This document shows, in pieces, positions 53,199 through 64,000 of a stretch of 64,000 nt of DNA. Below the pieces are notes generated by a model that was not told where the DNA came from, searched no databases, and was given only the letters and a program-made list of their open reading frames with translations. Source of the DNA: Tyto alba (taxonomy: Eukaryota; Chordata; Aves; Strigiformes; Tytonidae). The stretch is taken from contig NW_024881327.1 in NCBI RefSeq assembly GCF_018691265.1, positions 21,507,936-21,571,935 of the forward strand, written 5' to 3'. Position 1 is the stretch's first letter. The number at the start of each line of letters is the position of its first letter. Position numbers and translations under genes: made by a program.

Positions 53199-55427
53199 TT
53201 AATTTCGCACTTTGCAGAGATGGAACTCTAAAAAATAATTAATTCAGTATTGTACTGTCTGTCTCAGAGGCAAAAACTAAACACAGAACTAAATGTCTTC
53301 CAGTTTGAGATTCTTTCTTACAGAAAGTGTTTATCTGTGGCTCCTGTAAATAAAAATAATTGCCAATCCTTTTCAATGCAAAATAGTAGATTACATGAAT
53401 ATTAATAAATTGCATTTGTATTTCATTATTAACATATTTAAAATAGACAAGTGAAAAAAAAAATTATATTTAGCCCCTTGCAAATATAACTCAAAAATCT
53501 TTTGGAAGAGTTTTTCTTTTTCCCAAAAGACCTTTCAGACCATCAACAGCAACAAAGTTAAACTGAGGAAATATTCTTTCCCTTTGAAATTTGTAGGCAA
53601 AATAAATTCTTCATTAGTTTTAATTGTACCATTACAATATACTTTAAATATTCCTTTTAAATGTTTCTCATTCTCACCATTTGTATATTTCTTCTTTTTT
53701 TTTTTTATTTTTTATTGCTTCCAAATAATTTATTTTTTCAGTAATTTAGTTCTTTCCAAAATGAGTAAAACAAATTTTAAAAGAAAGAACTATTTCCAAC
53801 AGAAGAAAATCATCAGTAGAAATTCCATGCAGGTAGCTGCCAAGATATGAATTTAAAACTCCATATGGATGTAAAATTACCATATATTCATGTCTCCTTT
53901 GGAATAGAAGATATTTTCTTTTAATGGAAATTTTTTACTGAACAATATTAATAGTTATTCCATTATTTTTTGGGGCAGCGGGTGGGGGCGGAACCCAAAA
54001 CCAACAAAGTTAATTTTCCTTCTCTGAGCCCCACTTGTATCAAGTGATAGCAATGTCAAGGAATTAATATGGATGAAAATGCCTTTGATAAAGGCCATTT
54101 TCCATGTTCTTGACCTTACTTCTATACTGAAACTAATAAAACAGCCCTATAGATTGGATCATCTACTGATTATGGTCTGATATATAACCTTTGAGTAACA
54201 AAATTACTATGACTTACCTGTAAGTAACAAAAATTAACAACTCACTGTCATGTAAGCAATGAAGAAAAGAAATATTGTTTTAGTACATTTTCCAGAGAAA
54301 AAGCTACAACAGAATTGCAATGGTTTAAGGTAAGAATAGTGGTAATGGCAGTTACTATTCTCATTTATGTGCAATCTCATGACACTTGGAGCTGGTATTA
54401 CACTTATAATGATCTCATATATCTTAAATTGCAGAAATTCAAAATTAGAGCACCCAAGCAATTGCATCGCTACACCCCAGTGATATACAATAACAATATT
54501 CTTCCAGTTAGAAGAAAAGCAAGTAAGTGCCTATGCTCCAGATCACATTGATGAGACTTTAAAGAAAAATATCTCCCTATCTTTCCTTTCTATAATACAG
54601 TTCCAAAAGTGATAGAGTTCAGTTTTACTCAAAAATTAAAGTGATTTTGTCCAAGAGGAAAGCTGAAATAGAAGCTGCACCATTTTGAGACCATGCTTAA
54701 GGACTTGTGATGACCAAATAGCTAACAAATTAGTTTTTCTTTTGTTCAGCATTTCAGCTGTAACATTTTAAAAATAACATTACTGCAGTTTTTCTATTTT
54801 GGAGGCAAGGACTTTTCAGTCACACCTGTGTCTCTTGGCAGAATTTAGCAAAGTAATTTTCCCTAAATGTGAAGATGAGCATGCTTTAATTTCTTTAATT
54901 TTGTAGTAGAAAGCTAGTCAGAAGAGAAAGTTTTCACAGAAGCTTTAAATGAGGAATATGAGAGAGGAGTTTTATTTTGGTGTTTAAGATAACATTTTTT
55001 TCTTGATTCAGTATTAAATGCAAGCAGTTCTGTTTGTAACGTGACAATCATCACATTATGTAGAGTAAAATCTGTATGAAAACCAGTTTATAAGTTTCTA
55101 TCTAAAAATTTATTATTCTAGTCTTTATTGAAATTAAGACTGCATTATATGAACACTAGTGTAAAATTTTACTAGACTATTTTGCAATATAAGGTGGTTT
55201 ACAAATCAAGAAACCAAGCAAGTCCTGAATTTTGAAGCTATCGGTTAAGCCTATGCTTTCAGTCATTCCCCTGTGACCAGAATAAGTAGATGCTATGAGT
55301 TGCTTACTTAACAGAAAATTAGCAGTATAGACATTGTTAAACACTTTGCTTGTAACAGTTGCTTTTTTACAGTGACTGACCTTGTTACATCTTCAATGTC
55401 ACCTGTATTCAGTGCTTTTGTACTGTT

Positions 55428-55451
55428 AGGTTAATCTGCTTTGATTAACCT
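55428..55451. repeat. Perfect 9 bp inverted repeat with 6-base loop
   Basis: AGGTTAATC (55428-55436), loop TGCTTT, then GATTAACCT (55443-55451). A flanking T-G wobble can extend the stem by one pair. Confidence 0.75.
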
Positions 55452-57072
55452 GATATGCACAGCGGCATTGGAGAATAAGGATAACCATGTGTATGGTCAA
55501 CATAAATTCAGAAGTGCAAGGATTGGAGAGAGAAGTAAAAAGTGATCAGAATATGTGGTACAACTAGAAAAAAACAAACCAAAACAAAAAACCCCACAAA
55601 ACCAAACATGCAGGAAAAAAAAACATTTGACCCCCATCCCCTCACACAAGTCCCTTTTACGATGTTTCAGAAGCAGTCATTTTTTTCATAAAAACTGTTC
55701 TCATAACAGATACCACCTTTCTTGTCAATTTTAACTCCCTTAACTTCCTCAACTATGACAACACCAAGAATGCTGTAGCACTGTTATACAACATAGAAGA
55801 AATTCTGTTTACAATCTCCGCATTAGTTATCCTGTAATAGTTATTCTTTGACTTCACCATGCAGATATGCTCTTACTTCTTGAAAAAATAAAGATGAGCT
55901 CCTCAGCCACCTCAAACATCAGATACATGAAGTCTTCTTATAAAAACAGATAGAAGAAGAAAGATTTAGCAATAATTGCTGTTCACAAAGACACATGCTC
56001 TTTTCTGGCACACGTGTACTGTGTAGGAACCATGAGTGAATTGCCGGACAGTAAATGTGAGGTAATATCATCATGAAAGGAGCTTAAACTAGACTCCATA
56101 TTGCTGAGGTTTAGAGTACATACATGGATAGATACACTAGGTTATCTAATGAATTACTATCTTTTGTGTTTCACAGTCCTGCAAAAATTAAAAACCTTAT
56201 TAAGTCTTCAAAATGTATATTTGGTTTCACCAAACAAAATTTTTTAAAGTAGCAAACCACAGAAATGGTTCTATATAATCTCATTATAATCCTCTCGTTT
56301 GCTTACTTTATGGCATATTTCAGAGTACCAAACAGATCTTATCATAATTTCTTCAGTCAGATCACAAAGCTGTTGGTTAAACCTCTTCCTTCTTTGCACA
56401 GACTATAATTCTCTTATTTTTTTCCACTGTAGTGACAATTTGTCCCTTATTTTATGACTGTCTAGTATCCCTGCAGCAAAAGTTAGGATTGTTTACATGG
56501 CAAAATAATAATAGAAATATACTGGAAGATTCTATCTAAAGTTATCTGTTGGCCACTAGAGTTAAGCAGCTGGAAATAAGCAATAGACTCAGTCATGTTC
56601 AGTCTGAGCCAAAGTCTTTGAGTCAACATACAGATTCTCATTAACTTTAGTTGGCTTTTCAGATCTGTGTTCCATATGTATGCCGGTTTGAAAACTAAAA
56701 GTATTCTGTGAACATATCTTATATTTGCTTTTTTTAACTTATATTAAAATTTCATGCACATTTTCTGAACTCTCACATATATATGTGTATGAATTATATG
56801 CTTTCATTGTAGGCTGAATTAGGAAATTAGAAATAAAAAATAATTAATGATATTGGTCATGAAGTTTTCAAGTAGGAAGCATATAAAAAAAATCAGACTA
56901 CTATAGATGAAAACTGGAAGAGACTAGATATTAATGAAGCAGATACTGCATATGCTAGGTCCAGATGTAGAATGGCTCTGGTATTTATTTCCAGTGTTTG
57001 ATGCTGAAGTGAAAATGTAAATTTTAATAGTGTATTTTAACCCTCATGTGTAATTAAATTGTTAGTCAAACG

Positions 57073-57172
57073 CATATATGAGTATATGGACAGTATATAT
57101 ATATAAAAGTATGTGTGTATATATGTGTATATATATGTAAGGACTATATATATGCACATACATATACGTATA
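57073..57172. repeat. (TA)n/(TATG)n AT-rich microsatellite region
   Basis: About 100 bases of TATATA, TATGTG and CATATA units, for example CAGTATATATATATAAAAG and GTGTATATATATG. Several interruptions suggest an old repeat. Confidence 0.9.
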
Positions 57173-57819
57173 TTGCTTTGTAATTGTAGTTTTGTAAAAC
57201 TGTGTATTCAGTGTGTGTGACTAGAAATACCAAAATATATTCAGAGGGAACTTAGATGACGATATCAAGCTAATTTTCTTTAGAAACCATTTTTTATTTT
57301 AAAAACTTCAGTCTCCGATCTCCAAAGATATGGTAGAAAGCAAATGAGAAAGAGGAAAGTGGTATATTAATCCAGCAAGCCACCTAGTCCTCTAGATAAC
57401 TATGTATAGAATAACAAAAAAATAGATATTTCCTTCCTATTGCCAATATAAATCAGATTTTTAAAGTTGATTGAACAGAGTTATTTCTATCTGTTCCATC
57501 TTTCCATTTCTACATACAGTGCTCTTATCTTGAAAATGTAAGATTGAATGGAAGGATGCGAATAGCTCTCCTAAATCAACACTAATTTAAGACAACTGCG
57601 ACAAGGATTTTTTTGGTGTGTCTTGAAATGAAATAGTTTGGCCTTTAAAGGTATTGTAGCAACATATAAAATCTGTCAAATTACACTGCATTCTGAAATC
57701 TCTCAATCACAGCATTAAAAAAAAAAAAATAGATTAAAGTGATATAAGGATGTTCTTGAAACTTTAGTACAGAATATCCTGATATCTTTTTGAGTTTCAA
57801 CAAGAGCTTAAAAATTCTC

Positions 57820-57837
57820 TGTGTGTGTGTGTGTGTA
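57820..57837. repeat. (TG)9 dinucleotide microsatellite
   Basis: Nine uninterrupted TG units between CTC and ATACGC. Confidence 0.9.
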
Positions 57838-60370
57838 TACGCACAGTTAATAATAATAATTATGTCTCAAATATTCTATGGGTAAAATAACATATAGGTG
57901 CATTAACAACATTTATATTTTAATACATATTTTTAACATTTTAATTCATTTAAAAATAATAAAAAAACCCCAAACAGATATTTACAATAGTTGGTGATGA
58001 CAATTAAAAACACCATGTGGGTAAAGGAAGAGGGGAAAAACCAACACCCCTTCAAAAGGTTTCGGTTCAGTTGCATGATGAAGCTGCCACCTCATATAGG
58101 AATTTTTCTCTTTGGATTTGTGTATTAATTTCTGCAGGGTTTCATGATTTACATAGTCTGCTTGAATATAGTATAGCTGTTACTGAGTGTGGAGAAGCTC
58201 ATGTTCTCAGTATAATTGAGTTTGCAGATTTATCTGGTACCTTGTTTCATGACCAAACTGGTATTCTTAGTCAAAGAACTTCAGTCTTCAGCTATTTTTC
58301 ATCACTAATTAATTCGCTGTGTGCAGCTATGGAGAAAATGTCATGGTGACAAACATTCACAGCACTTTACAGCTGCGTGGTATCGTCAAGACGGTTCTAT
58401 CATTCTGGGGAATTGCATAACTGGTAGAATTATACCATCCTGAGTACAAGGTACAGAAGTAGAAACAGCAAGAGGCATAAATTCTCTTGGGTAATGTGAG
58501 AAGAAGAAAAGAAAAGAAGAATGTGGGCAAAACCTTGTACCAGGTGATTGGAAAGGACTAAGTAATTCAAATCACCTAGTAAGCGTGACTTCAGTTTTAT
58601 AGCTTAATCCACTCCTAGTGTTACAACCAGTCAGTTTCCAATCTCCAGACTGGAAGTTAAGTAATCTTTTTACTTTATGGCAAAAACATCAGCAAATGGG
58701 ATGCCGTAGAGTAACTTCATGCTGAGTAGCCTTCCCTGCACTGTTAATCAAAGTGATTGACACCTGGATTTGTGCCCCCAAGTTAATTCAGCTCACTAAG
58801 CCACTATGTTATCAATCTTTCTCCACAGTCTTGTATATTTATTTTATTTTTAATATAAATGCACCACTTTAAACATCTGTTACAACCTCTAGAATTTAAA
58901 GGTAAAGAACAGTATGGTTATTCGTGCATTAGCAATGTTAGATATTCCTTACATATTTGTGTACAAATAGCAGAGCTGACTTCAGGCATAAGCAAAGTAG
59001 TTCCCTAGGGTGTCACATTGATGAGAATGGTGAAATCATGGCTTAATGTGAGTGCAAAAGAAGAATTCTCCAGTTTTCACAAACACAGCCCTTGCTCTGT
59101 GCACAGGCTTGTTCTGGTATACTTAAGTAGCAGAACAGCTTTTCCAGATGTTGGTTTTAAGGCAATAAGGCCAGGCAAACTCCTTTCTGTCAGGAGGAAA
59201 ACTGTGACTCTGCTGCTGGCGTCCACTTCCATTTGGTATCTACTTCTGCTCTTGGACCCCTTCTCCTAAGAGAGACAGTACAGGCAGTGAACTGCATAAG
59301 TACTGGGAAAGGGGTTACGGTGATGGGGAAAGTGTTTTGAAGCTGACTACTCATCTTCATTGTTCTCCCAGACCCTCAGTAGAAACTGTTGGTAGGGAGT
59401 GATATGTTTTTTCAATACTTGGAGGGGGCATCAATGAAGTAGATTGCAGAGCCCAATGAGGTGTACAGTCAGGAAGGCTGTGTGGCCATGCTCTCCAAAG
59501 AACACCAGTATTTATTTTCTGTTTTTCCAACTCTGGCACAAAATGAATTCCCTGGTGAGATGTCTAGTCACATCTATGTACTGTTGACAAAACAACCTGA
59601 GGTCAGTTTTCAAGTATTTTCTTTGAAGTTTGAAAGACCTGATTTTTCCATTCTTTTTTCAGGTGGATTAGTGAATTGCCTCACAAATTGTTTCTTCAGT
59701 TTCATGCCCTAACATAAAGTCTGGCAAGCTTTTTAGGAAAATAAAGTTCTTAGTCCCTTCAGTGATGACTTATCTGACATGTAGCTTATCCATAGCAAGC
59801 AATTTGCTTTGTTAATTTTGCTTTTTTTTTTTTATTTTTGGAGATTAAACTGTAAACTCATATAGCTATTTCTAGTGACATTTCCTCATCAAAACAATTT
59901 TTTGTGTTCACTAGATGATCTTGGTTTTGTTTATGAGGAAACAAAATGTTCTAACATATGTTGCTTTCTACTCAGGTATTGATAAATTTTGGGGTTTCCA
60001 TCTTTGTTAGGCTTTACTCTTTAAAATGAGTATGTAGTATATATTTAATTAGGTAAATAAATGATCCTAGTTTCCTTGGTGAATTAGGATTATTAGTTAC
60101 ATGCATTTATTGCCTATGTATCGACTCCCTTTTATTTACCATCTTTTAAAACTGTGTTCTAAAATGCAATTTAGATTTGTCATTCTTTATGCAAAAGCCA
60201 TTGGTACTCAGTCAAAATATTGTAATGAGAAAATTTTGTATTATGTGCAGTAAATTTTAGAAATACCTTGTTTTATTTAGAAATACAGTTCCTGAATTAT
60301 GGAAAATAAGAAGTCTTACTGACATGTTTTGGAACAATCTTTCTATTCCTCTTTTTATGTAAGGAAATCT

Positions 60371-60402
60371 CTTTCTTCCTTTCTTTTTCTTTCCTTTCTT
60401 TT
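60371..60402. repeat. (TTTC)n / polypyrimidine tract
   Basis: Pure pyrimidine run of CTTT and TTCC units, such as TTTCTTCCTTTCTTTTTC, ending before AGTACTC. Confidence 0.85.
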
Positions 60403-61141
60403 AGTACTCAGTCTTAATGAAAAACAGAAGGTTGTCCTAAATCTGTATGATTGCTTTGCACCTTTTCTTCCTATCAATAAAAAAAAAAAAAATAATTGAC
60501 CTAAGAATAGGTAATATTGCCCTTTTAATTCTTAAACTTCTCTTTTTTTCAATAATATCAGGCAGAACTGAATCCCATGGAAATAAATGTAAAAGGTCTT
60601 TGATGAACTAACTGTCATTTCAACTGCCTACATTAGGAGTTTCAAAATGCCTGTTTTTCTGAAGGAACAGGAAACATTTTTATGTGTAATTAATCAAGGA
60701 AAGAAAACATACTAGAATGCAATTCAGACACCCGTCATAAAGCTTCAGTTGGGAATGTTGTACTGCTCACAGATTAAGACAACTGATTGTTGTAATTAAG
60801 TATTAAGACAACTGATTATTTCACTTAATGTTGCAGGTAATTTAGCTCCTCTAGAATAAATCATTTACTCCAGAACTGAAATTTTACCTCTTTGATTCAA
60901 GACTGAAGGCTTCTAGTGTATGATCATTTCAAGAATACTAACTTTAATGTACTGAAGACATTTGGAGAATATAGTTACCTAGCTCTCATCTCCAAGGTCA
61001 GCTCATGCTGAATTTCCTGAGGTGGTTATTTATTTCATCTGTTTGGACTGAAAATATATGAGGAACAGGTATTCTCCTTAGTACTCTGAAATGTGCATCT
61101 TCATAGTTGTTGGTCTGATAGTTTTTTGTGGGGTTTTTTGC

Positions 61142-61206
61142 TTGTTGTTTGTTTGTTGCTGTTGTTTTTGTTTGTTTGTTTGTTTGTTTTTGTTTGTTTG
61201 TTTTTT
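61142..61206. repeat. (GTTT)n tetranucleotide repeat
   Basis: TTGTTTGTTTGTTGCTGTTG followed by GTTTGTTTGTTTGTTTG and a T-rich end. It accounts for the leucine/phenylalanine-rich chance frames over this spot on both strands. Confidence 0.92.
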
Positions 61207-63077
61207 AGTTTTTTCCAAAAAAAAAAAGCATTGAAAGCACTTATGTTCAAGGAGGAAAAAAAGAAAAAGTCTTGTGCTGCAGTTTTTGAGATTCATGGCC
61301 AACTTTCCAAGATTGACAAATCTTGTATTTCTCCTTTACTTTGAATTAGATACATTTTGGTATCATTGTGGACTGTGGTGAAGTGAAATGAACACTGTTC
61401 AACATGCCTTGAAAATGAAAAGTTTACAATCTACAAAAATACTATCTGTCATTTATTTTACTTATTAGACCTTTCAGCTATCTATTTTTTTTTTTTTTTC
61501 AAAATGTGACCTTCCTTTTACCCCAGCTCTCTGCAACTGTTTGGGAAATCAATGGCAAGTTTACAAAAACCAGCATGAGACTTTACACACTGTGGAGAAG
61601 AAATAATTTTGATAAGCAAATGGATTTCAGTGTCAGCCTTCTAAGCAGTTGTTACAGACAAATTATTTGAAATATAATTGAAAATATACTGTCTTTTTAG
61701 AAAGATACTTTGACCCGCGTGCAAGGCACAGGAAATTGAATCAGCTGCAGTACTGAATTGACTTTGTTGTCATTGCAATGTATGACCCTATAGTAAAATA
61801 AAATCAGTGTCCAGCTGTCCAAAATGTCTAGACCTTGGTGAACTTTTCAACCAAAACAATTATATTTCTCCTTTTCTGTTTTATTCTTTATTTTAGAGCA
61901 TAAAACTTTGTGACCTTTTCTGTCAGAGCAATCCACTGAAAATGGCAGTATGAAAAGTGCTTGACCAATAAAGAACCTTCAGACCAAATCTATAATAAAT
62001 CTTGTCATTTTCTGCTTGTTTCCTAAGTCAAATCTCTGCATTATTATTATTTTTAGCCTAGCGAAACAAACATTTAATCAATGATCAAGAGCTGGGCAAC
62101 TAAAGAAATGTCAGGATAACACAAATCCGTATTGTTGCTCTATTAGTTTAATGATTTTGGATTCTGTTTGAATGCTGTATAGCCATTCAAAAGCTATCAT
62201 TGTAAGTTATGATTACACTGCTTAGAATTACTTCTGGTGGCACAGGATATATCAGATGGAAGCAGCTAAAAAGAGTAAAGTTAGTAATTAATTGGATGTA
62301 TTTTAAAGCAGAAATCTTTCACTGTATTACTTTCAAAAGCTGTTAGGGGCTACTGGGGTGGTTTCCATAAGAAACAGCAAATACACAGCTGAAATTACTT
62401 TGATCAAGTGTTGTTATCTGCCAAACATACAGACACAAATCTGCTAAGACTGGGTGCAGCAACAGATGCAGATGCAATATGGACCAGTTTCTTCCATATA
62501 TTTCCACATTATGTTTGCTTATTGGAAAAGGTAGAAGGACACATGTGAGAAGTTCCTGTGAAATCTGTCTAGCTATTTGGTAAATTTGTGAGCTATCAGT
62601 CCCACAAATTTATTTTGCAAGGGCCATTTTCTTCCACAACAGTTTTGTTTGATGAAGATAAGTTGCTATCACTGATACCACTTGATACCACTAAGTTATA
62701 TTCCTAGGCTCGTTCTTCTCTTGTGTTCTTTCTTGAGGCTTGAGCTTCATGGCCAATATTCTCTAGCCCCTTCAAAGGTTTAAATAATATGAATACCTGC
62801 TGTGTCATGGAATTTGGGATTTTTTTTCAAGGAGAATGTGGCAGGAAACAAAACACAGACGTGGCCAAGAAATATCTTGTTCACAGAGACCTCCTTTATT
62901 AGAATATGCAGTGTTCTGAAAAGCCCTCTGTGAGTCTAAGCCTTTTAACACAAAATTTTCGGGAAAGGTATCTCAAGAATTTCCATAGATTATTGTTTTA
63001 CAGGTACCTCTTTTCACAGAAAAACACCTCAGTTCATTCATGAAGGTAAAAGATTGAAAGAGAGTTGTTAGTTCATT

Positions 63078-63564
63078 ATTTGGGGCCCAACATAAGAAGG
63101 ATATGGACCTGCTTGAGCAAGTCCAGAGGAGGCCATGAAGATGATCAGGGGGCTGGAACACCTCCCCTGTGAGGACAGGCTGAGACAGTTGGGATTGTTC
63201 AGCCTGGACAAGAGAAGGCTCCGGGGAAACCTTATAGCGGCCTTCCAGTGCTTAAAGGGGGCCTACAGGAAAGATGAAGAGGGTATAGTGATAAGATGAG
63301 GGGTAATTGTTTTAAACTGAAAGTGGGTAGATTTAAATTAGATATAAGGAAGAAATTCTTCACTGTGAGGGTGGTGAGACACTGGCCCAGGTTGCCCAGA
63401 GCAGCTGTGGCTGCCCCCTCCCTGGAAGGGTTCAAGGCCAGGTTGGACAGGGCTTTGAGCAACCTGGTCCAGTGAAAAGTGCCCCTGCCCATGTCAGGGG
63501 GGCTGGAACTTGATGATCTTTAATGTCTCTTCCAACCCAAACCATTCTATGATTCTATGGTTCT
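63078..63564 (+). mobile_element. 5'-truncated CR1 LINE, 3' end, plus strand
   Basis: This is the best preserved LINE copy in the window. It starts abruptly near TTGGGGCCCAACATAAGAAGG, inside the C-terminal part of CR1 ORF2, as expected of 5' truncation during target-primed reverse transcription. The reading frame encodes [13 protein letters not shown] and [14 protein letters not shown], the conserved C-terminal CR1 block. After that the frame is broken by stops. The 3' untranslated part reads GGGGGGCTGGAACTTGATGATCTTTAA and CTTCCAACCCAAACC, followed by two perfect ATTCTATG units (63544-63559) and a worn third. The minus-strand frame 63232-63492 is only its antisense shadow. The left boundary is accurate to about 10 bases. 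Confidence 0.93.
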
Positions 63565-64000
63565 CTTCTGATTTCTGACATTGAAGAGGACTCCTGTGTT
63601 GTTGTCAAAGAGATTCTCATGTTGTTCATATTTACATTTAGATTATAATTTTGTAATTGTCTGATTTGCATACAGAAGGACAGGAACAATAAGCAATCAG
63701 TCTATAAAAACATGTTGTGTAAAAGTTGATGGCAGCCTTCCTTGTATACACCTTGTTTTCCTTCTCAGTAAGAACATGAACATCACAAACAAACAAATGA
63801 AAAGTCAAGCTGAAATCAAAATGTCTTCAGGACAAATTTGGCAGAAGCTTTTTATCTGAGCTGGAAGACCATGAAATTTAGATGTGAGAAGGCCTTGTCA
63901 GTTGTACCAAATAAAACTTTATTTAAAACCCAGATGAATTTCTAATTCCTAGTTTAAGTAGTACACATCAAGTGTTACACAATTAATTTGTTGATATTGG
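63565..64000. other. Unique DNA to the window edge
   Basis: AT-rich, with no frame, repeat family or signal that I can recognise. Confidence 0.65.

Larger units (their letters stand above)
52546..63077. other. Mostly unique AT-rich DNA, no gene seen
   Basis: Frames of 118 codons (52875-53231, partly microsatellite), 110 codons (58017-58349) and 83 codons (59018-59269, 59461-59712) are unrecognised. A G-rich stretch GGGGCAGCGGGTGGGGGCGG is at 53972-53991. Direct doublets lie at 52737-52775 (22 bp period) and 60773-60817 (29 bp period). Simple repeats are listed separately. Confidence 0.65.

Noticed and set aside
52875..53231. 118-codon frame with a repeated KT run as a coding exon
   Set aside because: The repeat is an (AAAAAC)n microsatellite and the rest is not recognised; the opposite strand is open there as well.
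58017..58349. 110-codon plus-strand frame as a gene
   Set aside because: No recognisable domain, promoter or splice signal was found; the length is consistent with chance over the window.
61078..61344. Frames on both strands as small membrane or Q/N-rich proteins
   Set aside because: Both are translations of the (GTTT)n repeat.
63232..63492. 86-codon minus-strand frame as a gene
   Set aside because: It is the antisense shadow of the plus-strand CR1 3' end.

Overview
The window looks like an AT-rich, gene-poor piece of a bird nuclear genome. The identification rests on its repeats. There are three fragments of CR1, the dominant LINE of birds; one ends in the (ATTCTATG)n tail typical of that family. 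There are also two related long terminal repeats of an avian endogenous retrovirus type that starts TGTCCTGGTTT and ends ACCA(T/C)(G/A)(A/G)CA. This LTR type is abundant in neoavian genomes, including songbirds, so a neoavian bird is the best guess; the species cannot be read from the sequence.

I found no protein-coding gene, no convincing exon series, no rRNA, no intact tRNA, no known microRNA and no CRISPR array. All open frames are short (139 codons at most). Most are what chance gives in AT-rich DNA, and several lie inside transposable elements. The window is therefore either intergenic or inside a very large intron.

Layout: 1-8073 unique AT-rich DNA with simple repeats, including a 37-base T run. 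8074-8615 first solo LTR. 8616-12712 unique DNA. 12713-13289 second, related solo LTR. 13290-15640 unique DNA. 15640-16230 old CR1 fragment on the minus strand, followed by a richer-GC patch to about 17120. 17121-51287 a long stretch of mostly unique DNA, holding one possible relic of a tRNA-derived SINE (about 46.15-46.39 kb), a composite hairpin (40.57 kb) and scattered microsatellites. 51288-52545 old, internally deleted CR1 on the minus strand that still carries a 105-codon open frame from its endonuclease domain. 52546-63077 unique DNA with several microsatellites. 63078-63564 a younger, 5'-truncated CR1 3' end on the plus strand. 63565-64000 unique DNA.

The features do not form a working pathway. 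The recognisable content is a fossil record of retrotransposition. I saw no new biological system; the items most worth checking are the tRNA-like SINE relic, the GC-richer patch open on both strands at 16.3-16.6 kb, and the composite hairpin at 40.57 kb.
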